Below are positions 1 to 8,641 of a stretch of DNA of 64,000 nucleotides, piece after piece. The notes below the pieces were generated by a model. That model did not search any database and was not told the DNA's origin. It worked only from the letters and a program-made list of their open reading frames with translations. The stretch comes from Halorarum halophilum (lineage in GTDB: Archaea; Halobacteriota; Halobacteria; Halobacteriales; Haloferacaceae): NCBI RefSeq assembly GCF_013401515.1, contig NZ_CP058532.1:62001-126000 (forward strand), written 5' to 3'. Made by a program: the position numbers and the translations under genes. The stretch's first letter is position 1. Each line of letters opens with the position of its first letter.

Positions 1-102
1 GTCACGGTCATGACTGGCGCGACGATCAAATCGAAAGCACGAGAGGCGATTCTGCGAATCACCGCGATCGACCCCGTTGACGCTGAGGTCGTTCAATCAT
101 GA
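1..102 (+). CDS. C-terminal end of a gene cut by the window start, function unknown
   Basis: Frame 1 is open from the first base to a TGA at 100-102, giving 33 residues that end in DAEVVQS. The stop overlaps the ATG of the next gene (ATGA), the coupling used through the whole window, which supports it being real coding sequence. Too little is present to name a function. Confidence 0.6.
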   Translation, partial: VTVMTGATIKSKAREAILRITAIDPVDAEVVQS

Positions 103-221
103 AACGGCCATCCCTCATCAACCCTCGCCGTGTCACTCTCGTGCGGTATTTCATCAATGACCTGGTGATGCTCCTCGGTGGCACCGTAATCGGCCTCATA
201 CTCGGGGCGGTGTTCCTATGA
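99..221 (+). CDS. 40-residue single-span membrane protein
   Basis: Starts MKRPSLINPRR and then has one hydrophobic stretch (about residues 17-40, containing DLVMLLGG and GLILGAVF) running to the end. The basic N-terminus suggests an N-in topology. The start overlaps the previous stop, and its own stop overlaps the ATG of the DNA polymerase at 218. Function is unknown. Small membrane proteins like this are scattered through the virus. Confidence 0.6.
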   Translation: MKRPSLINPRRVTLVRYFINDLVMLLGGTVIGLILGAVFL

Positions 222-2866
222 CCGAGGAACCGGTGTCGACGAGCTCCTCGGGCCATGACTCCCACCCTGACACGGCCGACATCGAGGTTACACCCGTGGA
301 GGATTCCGGGATGAAGCCGATGTTGATCACGCAGGTCGATTACACCACCACGACCACTCGTGGGGAGACGCCGGAGCCGGTGATGCACATCTTCGGTCGT
401 GATGCAGAGAACATCGTCCATCAGGTCGACGTGTACGGTCACGAGCCGTACTTCTACATCCCGACGGAGGCGACCGAAGAGCCCGGCTTCGGCTCAGAAG
501 AGATCGTATCGGTCCAGCCAGGGTACACATCCATCCGCGGTCGTGAGCTCTCTCGGGTCTACACGCACATCCCGAAGGAAGTCACGAGAATCAGGGACGA
601 CTACGAACACTACGAGGCGGACGTCGTGTTCCCGAACCGGCTCATGGTCGACTACGAGCTCAAGGACGGGATGCTGATCCCCGATCGTGGGACGCATCAC
701 ACGTTCGATAGCCCCGAAGAGATCGAGCCATGCACGCCGCCTACAGAGGCGGAGCTCCGTATCCACCACGTGGACATTGAGGTGAACGATCGGAACGGCT
801 TCCCCGAGAAGGGTGAAGAGCCGATCCTCTGTTTCACCACCTACGACTCGTACGACGAATCATATATCGTATGGTGGTGTAAGGAGAACGCCGACCAGGA
901 GCTCGACCCCGACCGGAAGGCCGAGCTACTCACCGACCAGGACGCGGGGACCGTCTCACTCCGGTCGTACACGGACGAGGCGAAGATGCTGGATGAGTAC
1001 CTCGACTACGTCGAGGAGACTGATCCCGACCTGATGACGGCGTGGAACATCCCTTTCGACATGCCGTACATCGTCGACCGGCTCAAGAAGCTCGACGCCA
1101 CGTCAATGCGGAATCTCTCGAGAGATCGCCTCTCACGCATCGATGAGGTGTGGGGCGGCCGCGACGTGCCGAACATCAAGGGCCGCGTCGTCTTCGACTT
1201 GCTCCGTGCGTACAAGTTCACGCACTTCAGTGAAGAGGAGAGCTACCGGCTCGAGGCGATCGGTCAGAAGGTGGTCGGCTTCGGCAAGGAGACGTACACT
1301 GGGAAGATCGGCGACCTGTGGGAAGAGGACCCAGACAAACTGCTCGAGTACTCGCTCCAAGACGTCGTGCTCACAGTCGAGATCGACAAGAAGACGGAGA
1401 CCATCGAGTACATCGACTCGCAACGCCGGTTCGTCGGCTCCCGTATCGAGGACTCGATCGTCGCGAACGAAGTCTGCGACATGTACATCCTGCACAAAGC
1501 GCGTGGGAGATTCGTCCTCCCGTCGAAGGGCTCTGAGGACTCCGAGGAATACAGTGGCGGCGCTGTATTCGACGCGTACAGTGGTATCGCCGACATGGTG
1601 GCGGTACTCGACTTGAAGTCGCTGTACCCGATGTGCATGGTCTCGATGAACCTCTCCCCCGAGACGTCGGTCGACCCCGACGTGTACGAGGGAGACACCT
1701 ACGAGTCACCGAACGGGCTCCACTTCCGCAAGGAACCGGACGGAATCATCCGAGAGATCGTCGACGAGCTCCTCGGCGAGCGGGAAGCGAAGAAGTCCGA
1801 GCGCGACGAGCACCACCCCGACTCGGATGCGTACAAGCGCCTCGATCGCCAGCAAGTGGCGGTGAAGGTCGTGATGAACAGCCTGTACGGTGTCCTGGGG
1901 TGGGAGCAGTTCCGCCTCTACGACAAGGACATGGGCGCCGCGGTCACCGCCACCGGACGGGGCGTGATCCAGTTCACCGAGGAGGTCGTCGAAGACCTGG
2001 GCTGGGAAGTGACGTACGGCGACACTGACTCGGTCATGCTCGAGCTCGGGAAAGACGTCTCCAAGGAGGAGGCGATCGAGATCGGGTTCCAGCTGGAGAA
2101 GGAGATCAACGCTCGCTACGACGAGTACGCGGAGACGCTCAACGCCGACGAACACCGGTTCCAGATCGAGTTCGAGAAGCTGTACAAGCGATACTTCCAG
2201 GGCGGCAAAAAGAAGCGGTACGCCGGCCACATCACCTGGAAGGAAGGGAAGGACGTCGACTCCGTCGACATCACCGGGTTCGAGTACAAACGCTCGGACA
2301 CCCCGCGATTCGTCAAAGAGACGCAGAAGGAAGTCCTGGACATGATCGTCCGCGGTGAAGAGGTCGATGCCATCAGGGACTACATCAAGGACCAGGTCGA
2401 CAAGGTGAAGAACGAGGAAGTCCCGCTCGACGAGATCGGTATCCCCGGCGGGATCGGCAAGAAGCTGGAGGGCTACAACCCGCCGAACGTCCACATCAAG
2501 GGCGCGATCTACGCGAACCTGCTGCTGGGGACGAACCTGGGGAAGGGATCGAAGCCGAAGCGGGTCTACCTCGAGCGCGTCCTCGACCAGTTCTACTTCA
2601 AAATCGAGCGGCGCCGGAAGTGGGAGCTCGAACGCGACGACTGGTACCGCCAGTTCAAGCAGGAGGTCGCCAGCAAGGACCCGAAGGAGGGCGCCATCTG
2701 CTTCGAGTACCCCGAGGAGATCCCGGACGATTTCATCATCGACTGGGATGTCCAGCTGGACAAGACGCTCAAGGGCCCGATTGAGCGGATCACGGAACCG
2801 CTCGGGCTCTCCTGGGACGACATCATCACTGGGACCGAGCAGACCGGCCTGGGGGCATGGGGATGA
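218..2866 (+). CDS. polB: Family B replicative DNA polymerase with 3'-5' exonuclease
   Basis: 882 residues. The exonuclease domain shows Exo I (DIE, D186 and E188), Exo II (WNIPFDMPYI, D281) and Exo III (YSLQD, D382). The polymerase domain shows motif A (LDLKSLYP, D465), motif B (VVMNSLYG) and motif C (YGDTDS, D602 and D604), followed by a KKKRY motif. All catalytic acids are present, so it should be an active proofreading polymerase that copies the viral genome. The first 40 residues are acidic, low complexity and probably disordered. The ATG at 218 overlaps the upstream stop. It is translationally coupled to the gene at 2863. Confidence 0.98.
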   Translation: MTEEPVSTSSSGHDSHPDTADIEVTPVEDSGMKPMLITQVDYTTTTTRGETPEPVMHIFGRDAENIVHQVDVYGHEPYFYIPTEATEEPGFGSEEIVSVQPGYTSIRGRELSRVYTHIPKEVTRIRDDYEHYEADVVFPNRLMVDYELKDGMLIPDRGTHHTFDSPEEIEPCTPPTEAELRIHHVDIEVNDRNGFPEKGEEPILCFTTYDSYDESYIVWWCKENADQELDPDRKAELLTDQDAGTVSLRSYTDEAKMLDEYLDYVEETDPDLMTAWNIPFDMPYIVDRLKKLDATSMRNLSRDRLSRIDEVWGGRDVPNIKGRVVFDLLRAYKFTHFSEEESYRLEAIGQKVVGFGKETYTGKIGDLWEEDPDKLLEYSLQDVVLTVEIDKKTETIEYIDSQRRFVGSRIEDSIVANEVCDMYILHKARGRFVLPSKGSEDSEEYSGGAVFDAYSGIADMVAVLDLKSLYPMCMVSMNLSPETSVDPDVYEGDTYESPNGLHFRKEPDGIIREIVDELLGEREAKKSERDEHHPDSDAYKRLDRQQVAVKVVMNSLYGVLGWEQFRLYDKDMGAAVTATGRGVIQFTEEVVEDLGWEVTYGDTDSVMLELGKDVSKEEAIEIGFQLEKEINARYDEYAETLNADEHRFQIEFEKLYKRYFQGGKKKRYAGHITWKEGKDVDSVDITGFEYKRSDTPRFVKETQKEVLDMIVRGEEVDAIRDYIKDQVDKVKNEEVPLDEIGIPGGIGKKLEGYNPPNVHIKGAIYANLLLGTNLGKGSKPKRVYLERVLDQFYFKIERRRKWELERDDWYRQFKQEVASKDPKEGAICFEYPEEIPDDFIIDWDVQLDKTLKGPIERITEPLGLSWDDIITGTEQTGLGAWG

Positions 2867-3300
2867 GCCTGATTCTCCCCACCGCAGTAGAACGGCTCGA
2901 ACGCCGTGGGTTCAGAGTCAGAGGTTCGATCACCGATGACGATGGGATGGTTGGAATGTGGCTCTCCCGACGAAGACAGCACTATGTGGTCGTCGCGAAA
3001 CGATACGCCCACCGAGGGAAAGCGTCGTTCATTACCCGTGCTGTCGAGGCCGCAACGGAATGGGACATGTACCTCGTGTTCTATCGTGCTGATGAAAACG
3101 ATTACACGGTCTTTGCCCACGAGATCGTCGATCAGTACGGTGCGGACTCAGACGGACCAAGTAAGAAGGGCCCAGCAACGTGGAGAGAACTATCGCTACG
3201 ATACGGTATCGCATTAGATGACCATCTCGATGGAGGAGACCCGTTCACCGATCACGAGCTGAGTGATATCTCCGACGATCTCCTGAGGACGTGGTCATGA
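2863..3300 (+). CDS. Hypothetical protein coupled to DNA polymerase
   Basis: 145 residues from the ATG at 2863, which overlaps the polymerase stop as ATGA. An in-frame ATG at 2857 is an alternative. It begins SLILPTAVERLERRGFRV, and the centre has alternating beta and alpha character (YVVVAKRYAHRGKASF, then MYLVFYRADENDYTVF). The pattern is loosely like a small nuclease fold, but no complete catalytic motif is visible. Because it is coupled to the polymerase, a replication or repair role is possible, but that is only inference from position. Confidence 0.75.
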   Translation: MSLILPTAVERLERRGFRVRGSITDDDGMVGMWLSRRRQHYVVVAKRYAHRGKASFITRAVEAATEWDMYLVFYRADENDYTVFAHEIVDQYGADSDGPSKKGPATWRELSLRYGIALDDHLDGGDPFTDHELSDISDDLLRTWS

Positions 3301-3488
3301 GCGACGACCTGGTCGAGATGGAGATGCCCCGATGGATGGTTCGCCAGATGCTCGGAGATGCGATCCAGAGCAAGCACACCGCATACACGGAGAGTGGACG
3401 CGACGACGCTGACCAGATCGCCAGACTACTCAGGTTCTATCTCGAGGAGTCCTCGACGAACCACGAGCCATCTCCAGGCCGTCGCTGA
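3297..3488 (+). CDS. Small acidic hypothetical protein
   Basis: 63 residues, starting MSDDLVEMEMPRWMVRQMLGD. The ATG overlaps the previous stop (ATGA). It is mostly predicted helix with a hydrophilic tail. It is the last gene of the polymerase transcription unit, since about 215 bases of non-coding DNA follow before the next promoter. Function unknown. Confidence 0.65.
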   Translation: MSDDLVEMEMPRWMVRQMLGDAIQSKHTAYTESGRDDADQIARLLRFYLEESSTNHEPSPGRR

Positions 3489-3666
3489 CGCAACCCCTCC
3501 AACCACTCACGTCGTCCCGCTTACCGGTTCTACGCGCCGCCCTCGCCCGTCCAGCAACGGTCTCCAGCCGCCTCCATCCTCCATGAATCCACGTGAAAGA
3601 TCCGAAGCTCCCTCACAGATCTCGACTCTGACATGCCACCACCAGCGGGTGCCCGAGAAGTTCAGG

Positions 3667-3678
3667 AAAACTGGTATG
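3667..3678 (+). promoter_or_regulatory. Leaderless-type promoter element (AAAACTGGTATG class)
   Basis: AAAACTGGTATG ends 26 bases before the ATG at 3704, the right distance for a TATA-like box serving a leaderless transcript. Close relatives with nearly the same spacing lie at 10737 and 45304, and looser ones at 18175 and 40337. Confidence 0.5.
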
Positions 3679-3703
3679 TTCACCATGGTACGTAGCCCGA
3701 CTG

Positions 3704-3862
3704 ATGAACGAACTAACTCTGTTCTGGTCGTTCCTGAGCATCGTACTGTTCACCTACTCGGTGTTCGTCCTGGTCGTGTACCGCGATATCTTCGGGTCGA
3801 TGTTCTTCTCGATACTGGCCGCGGTCGCGGCGTTCCTCTGGCTTCTGATGAGCGCACTGTGA
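3704..3862 (+). CDS. 52-residue protein with two membrane spans
   Basis: Starts MNELTLFWSFLSIVLFTY and has two hydrophobic segments (about residues 6-23 and 32-50) separated by VYRDIFGS. There is no ribosome binding site. The promoter-like AAAACTGGTATG box 26 bases upstream instead argues for a leaderless mRNA starting at or next to this ATG. It is monocistronic, since the helicase promoter follows. Function unknown. Confidence 0.6.
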   Translation: MNELTLFWSFLSIVLFTYSVFVLVVYRDIFGSMFFSILAAVAAFLWLLMSAL

Positions 3863-3884
3863 ACGTACCAAACATCTGTAGCTA

Positions 3885-3988
3885 TCAGAAATTTTAATAC
3901 TCCACCCTTCCTATCAAGAACCACACATACGGAACCGGAGTGTCGGACCAAATCGGTAGACCGGATGTGTGCTGAGCAACAGCTACCC
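3885..3988 (+). promoter_or_regulatory. Promoter and leader of the helicase gene
   Basis: A TTTTAATAC box at 3892-3900 is the likely TATA element. The mRNA would start near 3925, leaving a leader of about 60 bases. The leader ends in CAGCTACCC directly before the ATG at 3989, a motif shared with leaders at 46143 and 59157. Confidence 0.5.
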
Positions 3989-5806
3989 ATGTCACAGAAT
4001 CAGAAACTACCCCCTGAGGACCGTCTCACGGTCACGAAAGTGATCGGGGGCCCTGGCACCGGGAAGACGACCGCCGTGGTCGGGAACCCGGAGCTCGAGA
4101 TCGACGGCCTGTTCGTCCAGCACATGGACGAATACAGTCTCGGCGAGCAGCTCCTGGTGACGTTCACCAAAGCTGGCGTCGATGAGGCCGCCACTCGGCT
4201 CAAGAAGATGCTGGGCATCCCCAAGAAGGACCTCAAGAAACAGATCCGAACGATTCACAGCCACGCCTATCAGAAGATGGGCGTCGAGAACGGTCAGCTC
4301 GTCAGCTGGCGAAACAAGAAGAAGTGGTGCGAACGCCACAACCTCGAGTTCGAGTACGACGACGGGTCGGACGACCTGATGGGCTCCGAGGGCGTCGCCG
4401 ATGGCAACGCGTTCTTCCAGATCAACAGCTGGCTCAACGCCCACCGGCTCGGCCCCGAGGACCACCCGGAGTGTCCCGCTGACTGGACAGGCCACCAGAA
4501 CCTGGAGATGCTTCTCCACGACTGGAACACGTTCAAAGAAGAGTACGACAAGCTCGAGTTCGACGACATGATCGAAGGTGTCGTCCAGGAGTGCGTCTCC
4601 GTCCTCCGTGAGGGCGGATACGGCGACCCTGACATCGAGAGCGATCGCGAGTACCTCGAAACGTGCCGCTGGGACGAGGACCTCTCGCCCAAGGCGATTC
4701 GGAACCACCCGGCGTTCATCGACGAGCCGGTCATGTACGTCGACGAGTGTCAGGACCTGACCTACCTCCAGTGGGACTGGTACCTGTGCCAGAAGTTGGC
4801 ATGCGAGAAGGTCTTCCTCGGCGGCGACGACGACCAGGCGATCTACGGCTGGGCGGGAGCCGACCCCGAGCAACTGCTCGGCGAGGAAGGCGACGTCGAC
4901 GTCCTGGAGAAGACGTACCGCATTCCGGCGCAAGTCTGGAGTGCGTGTCAGGCTTGCATCGAGCAGGTCGACGTCCGCCAGGACAAGGATATCGAGCCCG
5001 TGGACGACGAAGGAGAGTTCGTCGCCCTCTCGAATCCGTACCCGGCGCAGGTGTGCGAACACATCACCGAGAGTGATGACACGCTGATCCTGTTCCGCGC
5101 CAAGTTCCACATCGACGAGTTCCGCAAGACGCTCCACGACCAGGGCATCCCGTACAAGAACATGTCCACGTACAACACGTGGAACGGGACCGTCGTGAAG
5201 ATGCGCGACATCCTCGCGTCCGTCTGGAACGGCGAGACACTCACCGCCGATGAGGTGAAGCGCCTGATCGAAGTGGCCGACGAGGGGATGATCGACGCGA
5301 GCAACCCCGGGATGGTGAAGTACCTCGTCGACGAGCCCGAGTACGAGGCGGTCGACGTCCTCGACTTCTTCAAGGTCCCGTCGTTCGACCAGAAGCAGTT
5401 CTGTCTCTGGTACCTCGACCGCTGCGGCAAGCGAGAGGCCGACTCGGACCTGAACTGGTACCAGACGAACGCGATCGCGGGCAACCTCCGACACGGTCTC
5501 ACTGACCGGGTTCCGGAGCAGGTCCGCATCGGGACCATTCACTCGGCCAAGGGGAAGGAGGCGGACACGGTCATCCTCGGAACGGATTCGACCGGGACGA
5601 TCCTTCGCAACATGGAAGTCGACGACACCGAACACGGTGCGCCGGCCTACCGCATGACTGGCTCGACGATCTCGGACGAAGAGCGCCGAGTCATCTACGT
5701 CGGGATGAGCCGCGCCAAGCGCAAGCTCGTCATGGCCGAGGGCCTCGTCACGCCGGAGACGACCCTGCGGATCAACGCGATCGTATCGGGTGAGCAGGAT
5801 GTGTGA
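3989..5806 (+). CDS. UvrD/Rep-type superfamily 1A DNA helicase
   Basis: 605 residues from ATG 3989. An in-frame ATG at 3965 would add 8 residues, but the DNA between is a leader motif repeated elsewhere, so 3989 is preferred. The helicase motifs occur in order: Walker A GGPGTGKTT, Ia TFTKAGVDEAA, TIHSHAY, motif II VDECQD, motif III GGDDDQAIYGWAGA, TYRIP, motif V GTIHSAKGKEADTVIL and motif VI VIYVGMSRAKRKL. It is shorter than cellular UvrD (about 720 residues), as is common in viruses. The expected role is ATP-driven 3'-5' unwinding during viral replication or recombination. Confidence 0.95.
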   Translation: MSQNQKLPPEDRLTVTKVIGGPGTGKTTAVVGNPELEIDGLFVQHMDEYSLGEQLLVTFTKAGVDEAATRLKKMLGIPKKDLKKQIRTIHSHAYQKMGVENGQLVSWRNKKKWCERHNLEFEYDDGSDDLMGSEGVADGNAFFQINSWLNAHRLGPEDHPECPADWTGHQNLEMLLHDWNTFKEEYDKLEFDDMIEGVVQECVSVLREGGYGDPDIESDREYLETCRWDEDLSPKAIRNHPAFIDEPVMYVDECQDLTYLQWDWYLCQKLACEKVFLGGDDDQAIYGWAGADPEQLLGEEGDVDVLEKTYRIPAQVWSACQACIEQVDVRQDKDIEPVDDEGEFVALSNPYPAQVCEHITESDDTLILFRAKFHIDEFRKTLHDQGIPYKNMSTYNTWNGTVVKMRDILASVWNGETLTADEVKRLIEVADEGMIDASNPGMVKYLVDEPEYEAVDVLDFFKVPSFDQKQFCLWYLDRCGKREADSDLNWYQTNAIAGNLRHGLTDRVPEQVRIGTIHSAKGKEADTVILGTDSTGTILRNMEVDDTEHGAPAYRMTGSTISDEERRVIYVGMSRAKRKLVMAEGLVTPETTLRINAIVSGEQDV

Positions 5807-5960
5807 GTACGCGCTCAACCACTGCATCTCCTGCGGTTCGGAGAACGTCGGCGGCTTCATGGCGACCGAGCGGATCGCGAGCGTGTCGTGTGACGACTGC
5901 GGCATCCGGTTCAACATCGACGACATCAACGGCGATCTCGAGTGGGGACGCGATGAGTAA
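5799..5960 (+). CDS. Small zinc-ribbon protein
   Basis: 53 residues with two CxxC knuckles (CISC and CDDC), so it probably binds one zinc ion. The ATG lies 8 bases inside the end of the helicase gene, and its stop overlaps the gene at 5953, so it belongs to the helicase operon. Function is unknown. It could contact nucleic acid or a protein partner. Confidence 0.7.
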   Translation: MCEYALNHCISCGSENVGGFMATERIASVSCDDCGIRFNIDDINGDLEWGRDE

Positions 5961-6144
5961 GTTCACCGCGACAGTCGAGGTCGAGCTCGAGAACCCAGAC
6001 GACAATCTCCACGACCTGACGATGAACGCTGCGGCAACGGTCGCCAAGTCCGCGGTCAAGCGAATGGTAGACGGCACGTTCGACATCCAGGATGCCACCA
6101 TCGTGGCGATCGAACGAGTCGACGACGATGAGGACGAACAATGA
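5953..6144 (+). CDS. Hypothetical acidic protein
   Basis: 63 residues, MSKFTATVEVELENPDDN and so on, with a predicted beta strand followed by a helix and an acidic tail (DDDEDEQ). It overlaps both neighbours by a few bases. Its arrangement resembles very small dimerising beta-alpha proteins, but no family is recognised. Confidence 0.65.
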   Translation: MSKFTATVEVELENPDDNLHDLTMNAAATVAKSAVKRMVDGTFDIQDATIVAIERVDDDEDEQ

Positions 6145-6380
6145 ACCCGACAACGAGAACGGAACGAGAAGGAGTACCGATCGACATCTACGATGAGCCA
6201 GAGCGAGTGACCGCATCGACCGGGTCGTACACGCACGGCCAGCCGGGTGTGCACCTCGCGCTCGCGCTCGACTACGTCGGAGAAGTGCCCGATGAAGTAG
6301 TCCACGAGGAGGTCGCGACCATCGTCGACGAACTGCTCGAACGTGGTCGTGCCGAGATCGAACGCCAGGAGGAGCAGTAA
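6141..6380 (+). CDS. Hypothetical protein
   Basis: 79 residues. ATGA overlap with the previous stop. The C-terminal half is a charged helix (VVHEEVATIVDELLERGR), possibly dimerising. The N-terminal half is basic-polar. Function unknown. Confidence 0.65.
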   Translation: MNPTTRTEREGVPIDIYDEPERVTASTGSYTHGQPGVHLALALDYVGEVPDEVVHEEVATIVDELLERGRAEIERQEEQ

Positions 6381-6381
6381 G

Positions 6382-6498
6382 ATGGGAGCAATCCTCGGCG
6401 GGATACTGATCGTTATCTTCGTCACGTGGCTGCTCGGCCCCGAGGTCGGCGTGGCACTCGGACTGATCCTGCTCCTGATCGGGCTCCTATCATCATGA
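6382..6498 (+). CDS. 38-residue membrane micro-protein
   Basis: MGAILGGILIVIFVTWLLG followed by a second hydrophobic stretch (VALGLILLLIGLL): two closely spaced membrane spans. It starts two bases after the previous stop and overlaps the next gene, which is also a membrane micro-protein. A pair of hydrophobic micro-proteins could act on the host membrane, but no function is visible. Confidence 0.6.
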   Translation: MGAILGGILIVIFVTWLLGPEVGVALGLILLLIGLLSS

Positions 6499-6635
6499 CG
6501 CCGCTCGCTGCGGCGATGGCCGGATGTCTGCTCCTGGCCTCGCCGATCGTGTTCATCGGATGCCTCGCCAACGGAAACGTAGTCGGCGCCCTGTGCATCC
6601 TCGCACTGTGGGCGGGCTTCTTCGGAGGGAGCTGA
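6495..6635 (+). CDS. 46-residue membrane micro-protein
   Basis: Two hydrophobic segments (GCLLLASPIVFIGCLA and VVGALCILALWAGFFG) separated by a short NGN loop. ATGA start overlap and TGATG junction with the following gene. Probably an integral membrane protein. No family recognised. Confidence 0.6.
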   Translation: MTPLAAAMAGCLLLASPIVFIGCLANGNVVGALCILALWAGFFGGS

Positions 6636-6928
6636 TGGCACGAGATGACCGCATCCGTATCGCGCTCGACAACGGTGAAGTGTTCGAGATCAGTGTCGCA
6701 GACGCGGCGTACGTCCTCGCCAAGCACAAGTACCCTGACAAGGGGGAATCGCACTACGATGAGCGCCGGTTCTTCGAAGAGGACCCGGAGGAAGCGAAGT
6801 GGGACCTTCCGAACACGGTCGGCTGGGACGAGCTCAGAGCGTTCGTCACCCGTGTGGAAGAGCCCGCGAAGACCGACTACGACGACCTGCTGATGAGTGC
6901 AGACCTGCGGGTGATCGCCAATGAGTAG
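6635..6928 (+). CDS. Hypothetical protein
   Basis: 97 residues. The N-terminus (DDRIRIALDNGEVFEISVADAAYVLA) looks like two beta strands and a helix, followed by an acidic region. The start is fixed by the TGATG junction at 6633-6637. Function unknown. Confidence 0.65.
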   Translation: MARDDRIRIALDNGEVFEISVADAAYVLAKHKYPDKGESHYDERRFFEEDPEEAKWDLPNTVGWDELRAFVTRVEEPAKTDYDDLLMSADLRVIANE

Positions 6929-7205
6929 ACGGCGTCACTGCGACATCTGCGACTCGGAGATCAAGAAAACGCACGGTCTCCCGAGCGGGCAAGTCAGAAA
7001 GGGCCGCGACTCGGCCCGCATCTTCGTCCCGCTCAGGTACCGGTTCTTCAGCTGGCTGCTCGGCCCGCCAATCATCTGGCGGCTCTGGGCGGATAAGAAA
7101 GGGAAGATCGGTGGCCATTGGTCGGCGATGGACCTGTGCAGCAGCTGTAGCTGGAAGGCCCGCCGGATGATCCGGGACATGTCCCAGGAGGAAGCCAATG
7201 AGTAG
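6921..7205 (+). CDS. Basic zinc-binding protein
   Basis: 94 residues with CDIC near the N-terminus and CSSC at about residue 76, which could together hold one zinc. The middle is unusually basic and aromatic for a halophile (RYRFFSWLLGPPIIWRLWADKK), suggesting membrane or nucleic-acid contact. It overlaps both neighbours. Function unknown. Confidence 0.65.
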   Translation: MSRRRHCDICDSEIKKTHGLPSGQVRKGRDSARIFVPLRYRFFSWLLGPPIIWRLWADKKGKIGGHWSAMDLCSSCSWKARRMIRDMSQEEANE

Positions 7206-7710
7206 AATCTACGACCGACACCGGTACGAGTACCCGAGTGGGAAAGTCTCGCTCGACTTCCGGCTCGACGTTCCGAAGGCACCCCACGAGGACTTGAAGA
7301 GTAGCGCCACCATGAAAGACGGACTCGTCGACGACTTCGAGCTCCGGCTTGGCCTGCTCTCACAGGAACAGTACACGGCCGACGAGATCCGTGAGACGAT
7401 GGAGGAGATCCTCCGACAGGCGGACTTGCCCCGGACTCGACACCGGGCCGAGCGCCAGAAGATCATCGACGAGGAAGTGGATGAGTACGGGCTCGACCCC
7501 GACAGAATCCCCGACGTCGAAGCAGAGGACGAGATCGACGTGAAGCTCGGGTATGATCCCCACTGGGGAGAGCTCGGCTTCTACCAGATCCACCTGAAGT
7601 GCCATTCGTTCTTCCCACCGGTCTGGCGGGAAGACGAGTTCATGGACTTCGTCGAGGAGTACACGGACCTGTTCGTCGACGCGTTCGACTGGGAGGAGAC
7701 CGATGGGTGA
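7198..7710 (+). CDS. Hypothetical protein
   Basis: 170 residues, acidic. A central helical region (EQYTADEIRETMEEILRQ) is followed by a beta-rich, aromatic C-terminus (HWGELGFYQIHLKCHSFF). It overlaps both neighbours by 8 bases. No family recognised. Confidence 0.7.
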   Translation: MSRIYDRHRYEYPSGKVSLDFRLDVPKAPHEDLKSSATMKDGLVDDFELRLGLLSQEQYTADEIRETMEEILRQADLPRTRHRAERQKIIDEEVDEYGLDPDRIPDVEAEDEIDVKLGYDPHWGELGFYQIHLKCHSFFPPVWREDEFMDFVEEYTDLFVDAFDWEETDG

Positions 7711-7948
7711 CCCGTTCAAGGACTACCACATCCGAGAGGCGGAGAAGCGCCGCCGGCTCGTCGCCGAGAAGTACATCCCGCTGGTCGTCTGGGTCAAGCC
7801 CAGTCACCACCTCGTCGACGACGACAATCTCGAGCTCGCGATCACGCAAGAGCTGCTCGAACGGGCGGCGACCATCCCGTGGGTGAAGTTCGCCGACAAG
7901 AACGCACCTCGCGTCCGCGATGTGATCACGGAGTTCGACGATGAGTGA
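7703..7948 (+). CDS. Hypothetical protein
   Basis: 81 residues. It has a charged N-terminal helix and then IPLVVWVKPSHH, a probable beta strand, and a second helix (LELAITQELLERAA). It overlaps both neighbours. Function unknown. Confidence 0.65.
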   Translation: MGDPFKDYHIREAEKRRRLVAEKYIPLVVWVKPSHHLVDDDNLELAITQELLERAATIPWVKFADKNAPRVRDVITEFDDE

Positions 7949-8018
7949 GCTCCTCAACCGGCTGGAGGCGACCAACTACGCGCTACAGACAATCAAAGAG
8001 GAAGAAGACAATGAGTGA
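7941..8018 (+). CDS. 25-residue helical micro-protein
   Basis: MSELLNRLEATNYALQTIKEE and a short acidic tail. It is a single amphipathic helix. It overlaps the stop of the previous gene and the start of the XRE-type regulator, so it may serve mainly to couple translation. Confidence 0.45.
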   Translation: MSELLNRLEATNYALQTIKEEEDNE

Positions 8019-8250
8019 AGCACAGACAGATCCAGTACATGCCACCACAATCGATGGATATCGCGTCCCGACCCCCGACGAGCTACGGATGCTCCGCCGG
8101 GATCTCGGCGTAACACAGACCCAGCTGGCGACCGCCGTCGGTTCAACACAGACGACGATCAGCCAGTTCGAGCTCGGGAACCACGACATCATGTCGTCGA
8201 CCCTGCGAGACGCGGTCGAGTTCCTCCAGGAGGAAGCCGATGGTGAGTAG
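8011..8250 (+). CDS. XRE/Cro-type helix-turn-helix regulator
   Basis: 79 residues. Residues 28-70 form a classic Cro/C1 HTH: LRRDLGVTQTQLATAVGSTQ followed by TTISQFELGNHDI. The recognition helix would be QTTISQFE. There is no other domain. It is a likely viral repressor or switch protein. The start at 8011 overlaps the preceding micro-gene. A copy of the ATGCCACCACA motif lies within its 5' coding part at 8039. Confidence 0.85.
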   Translation: MSEAQTDPVHATTIDGYRVPTPDELRMLRRDLGVTQTQLATAVGSTQTTISQFELGNHDIMSSTLRDAVEFLQEEADGE

Positions 8251-8641
8251 GCTGATCAACGCCGACGTCGAGCTCGACGACCTGGAACCGGAGGGCCGAC
8301 GAGCGTACGTCGACGCCCAACGGTGGATCGCCCTCTGGGACGGGATCGCTATCGGAATCGGCTTCGCCGGCATCGTCATCACAGTCGCGATGGGACACGG
8401 GCTGGTCGGTATCGGCTTTGTCGTGATGCTGGGCGTCGCCATCCACAGGTACCGGAACCCAGACGAGGAGTACGGGCTTGCGAAAGGACGGCTGGCCGAG
8501 ATGCCACCACCGCCAGAACCACTCAGCTGGGAAGAGCACGTCAAGAAGTACGGCCACCGTGACGGCGAGCCCCTCACCGACGCGGAAGAGCGAGCACTGA
8601 TCAACGGGCACGCAAGCGACCTGGGAGACGAGCATGCGTAA
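8240..8641 (+). CDS. Two-span membrane protein
   Basis: 133 residues. Two hydrophobic helices (IAIGIGFAGIVITVAMG and GLVGIGFVVMLGVAI) lie between a soluble N-terminus and a longer acidic C-terminal tail with a PPPPEP stretch. It is the first of two adjacent membrane genes. Function unknown. Confidence 0.7.
   Translation: MVSRLINADVELDDLEPEGRRAYVDAQRWIALWDGIAIGIGFAGIVITVAMGHGLVGIGFVVMLGVAIHRYRNPDEEYGLAKGRLAEMPPPPEPLSWEEHVKKYGHRDGEPLTDAEERALINGHASDLGDEHA

Noticed and set aside
1706-5929. Long minus-strand frames opposite the DNA polymerase and helicase
   Set aside because: They are shadows caused by GC-rich codon usage. The plus-strand frames carry complete polymerase and helicase motifs.
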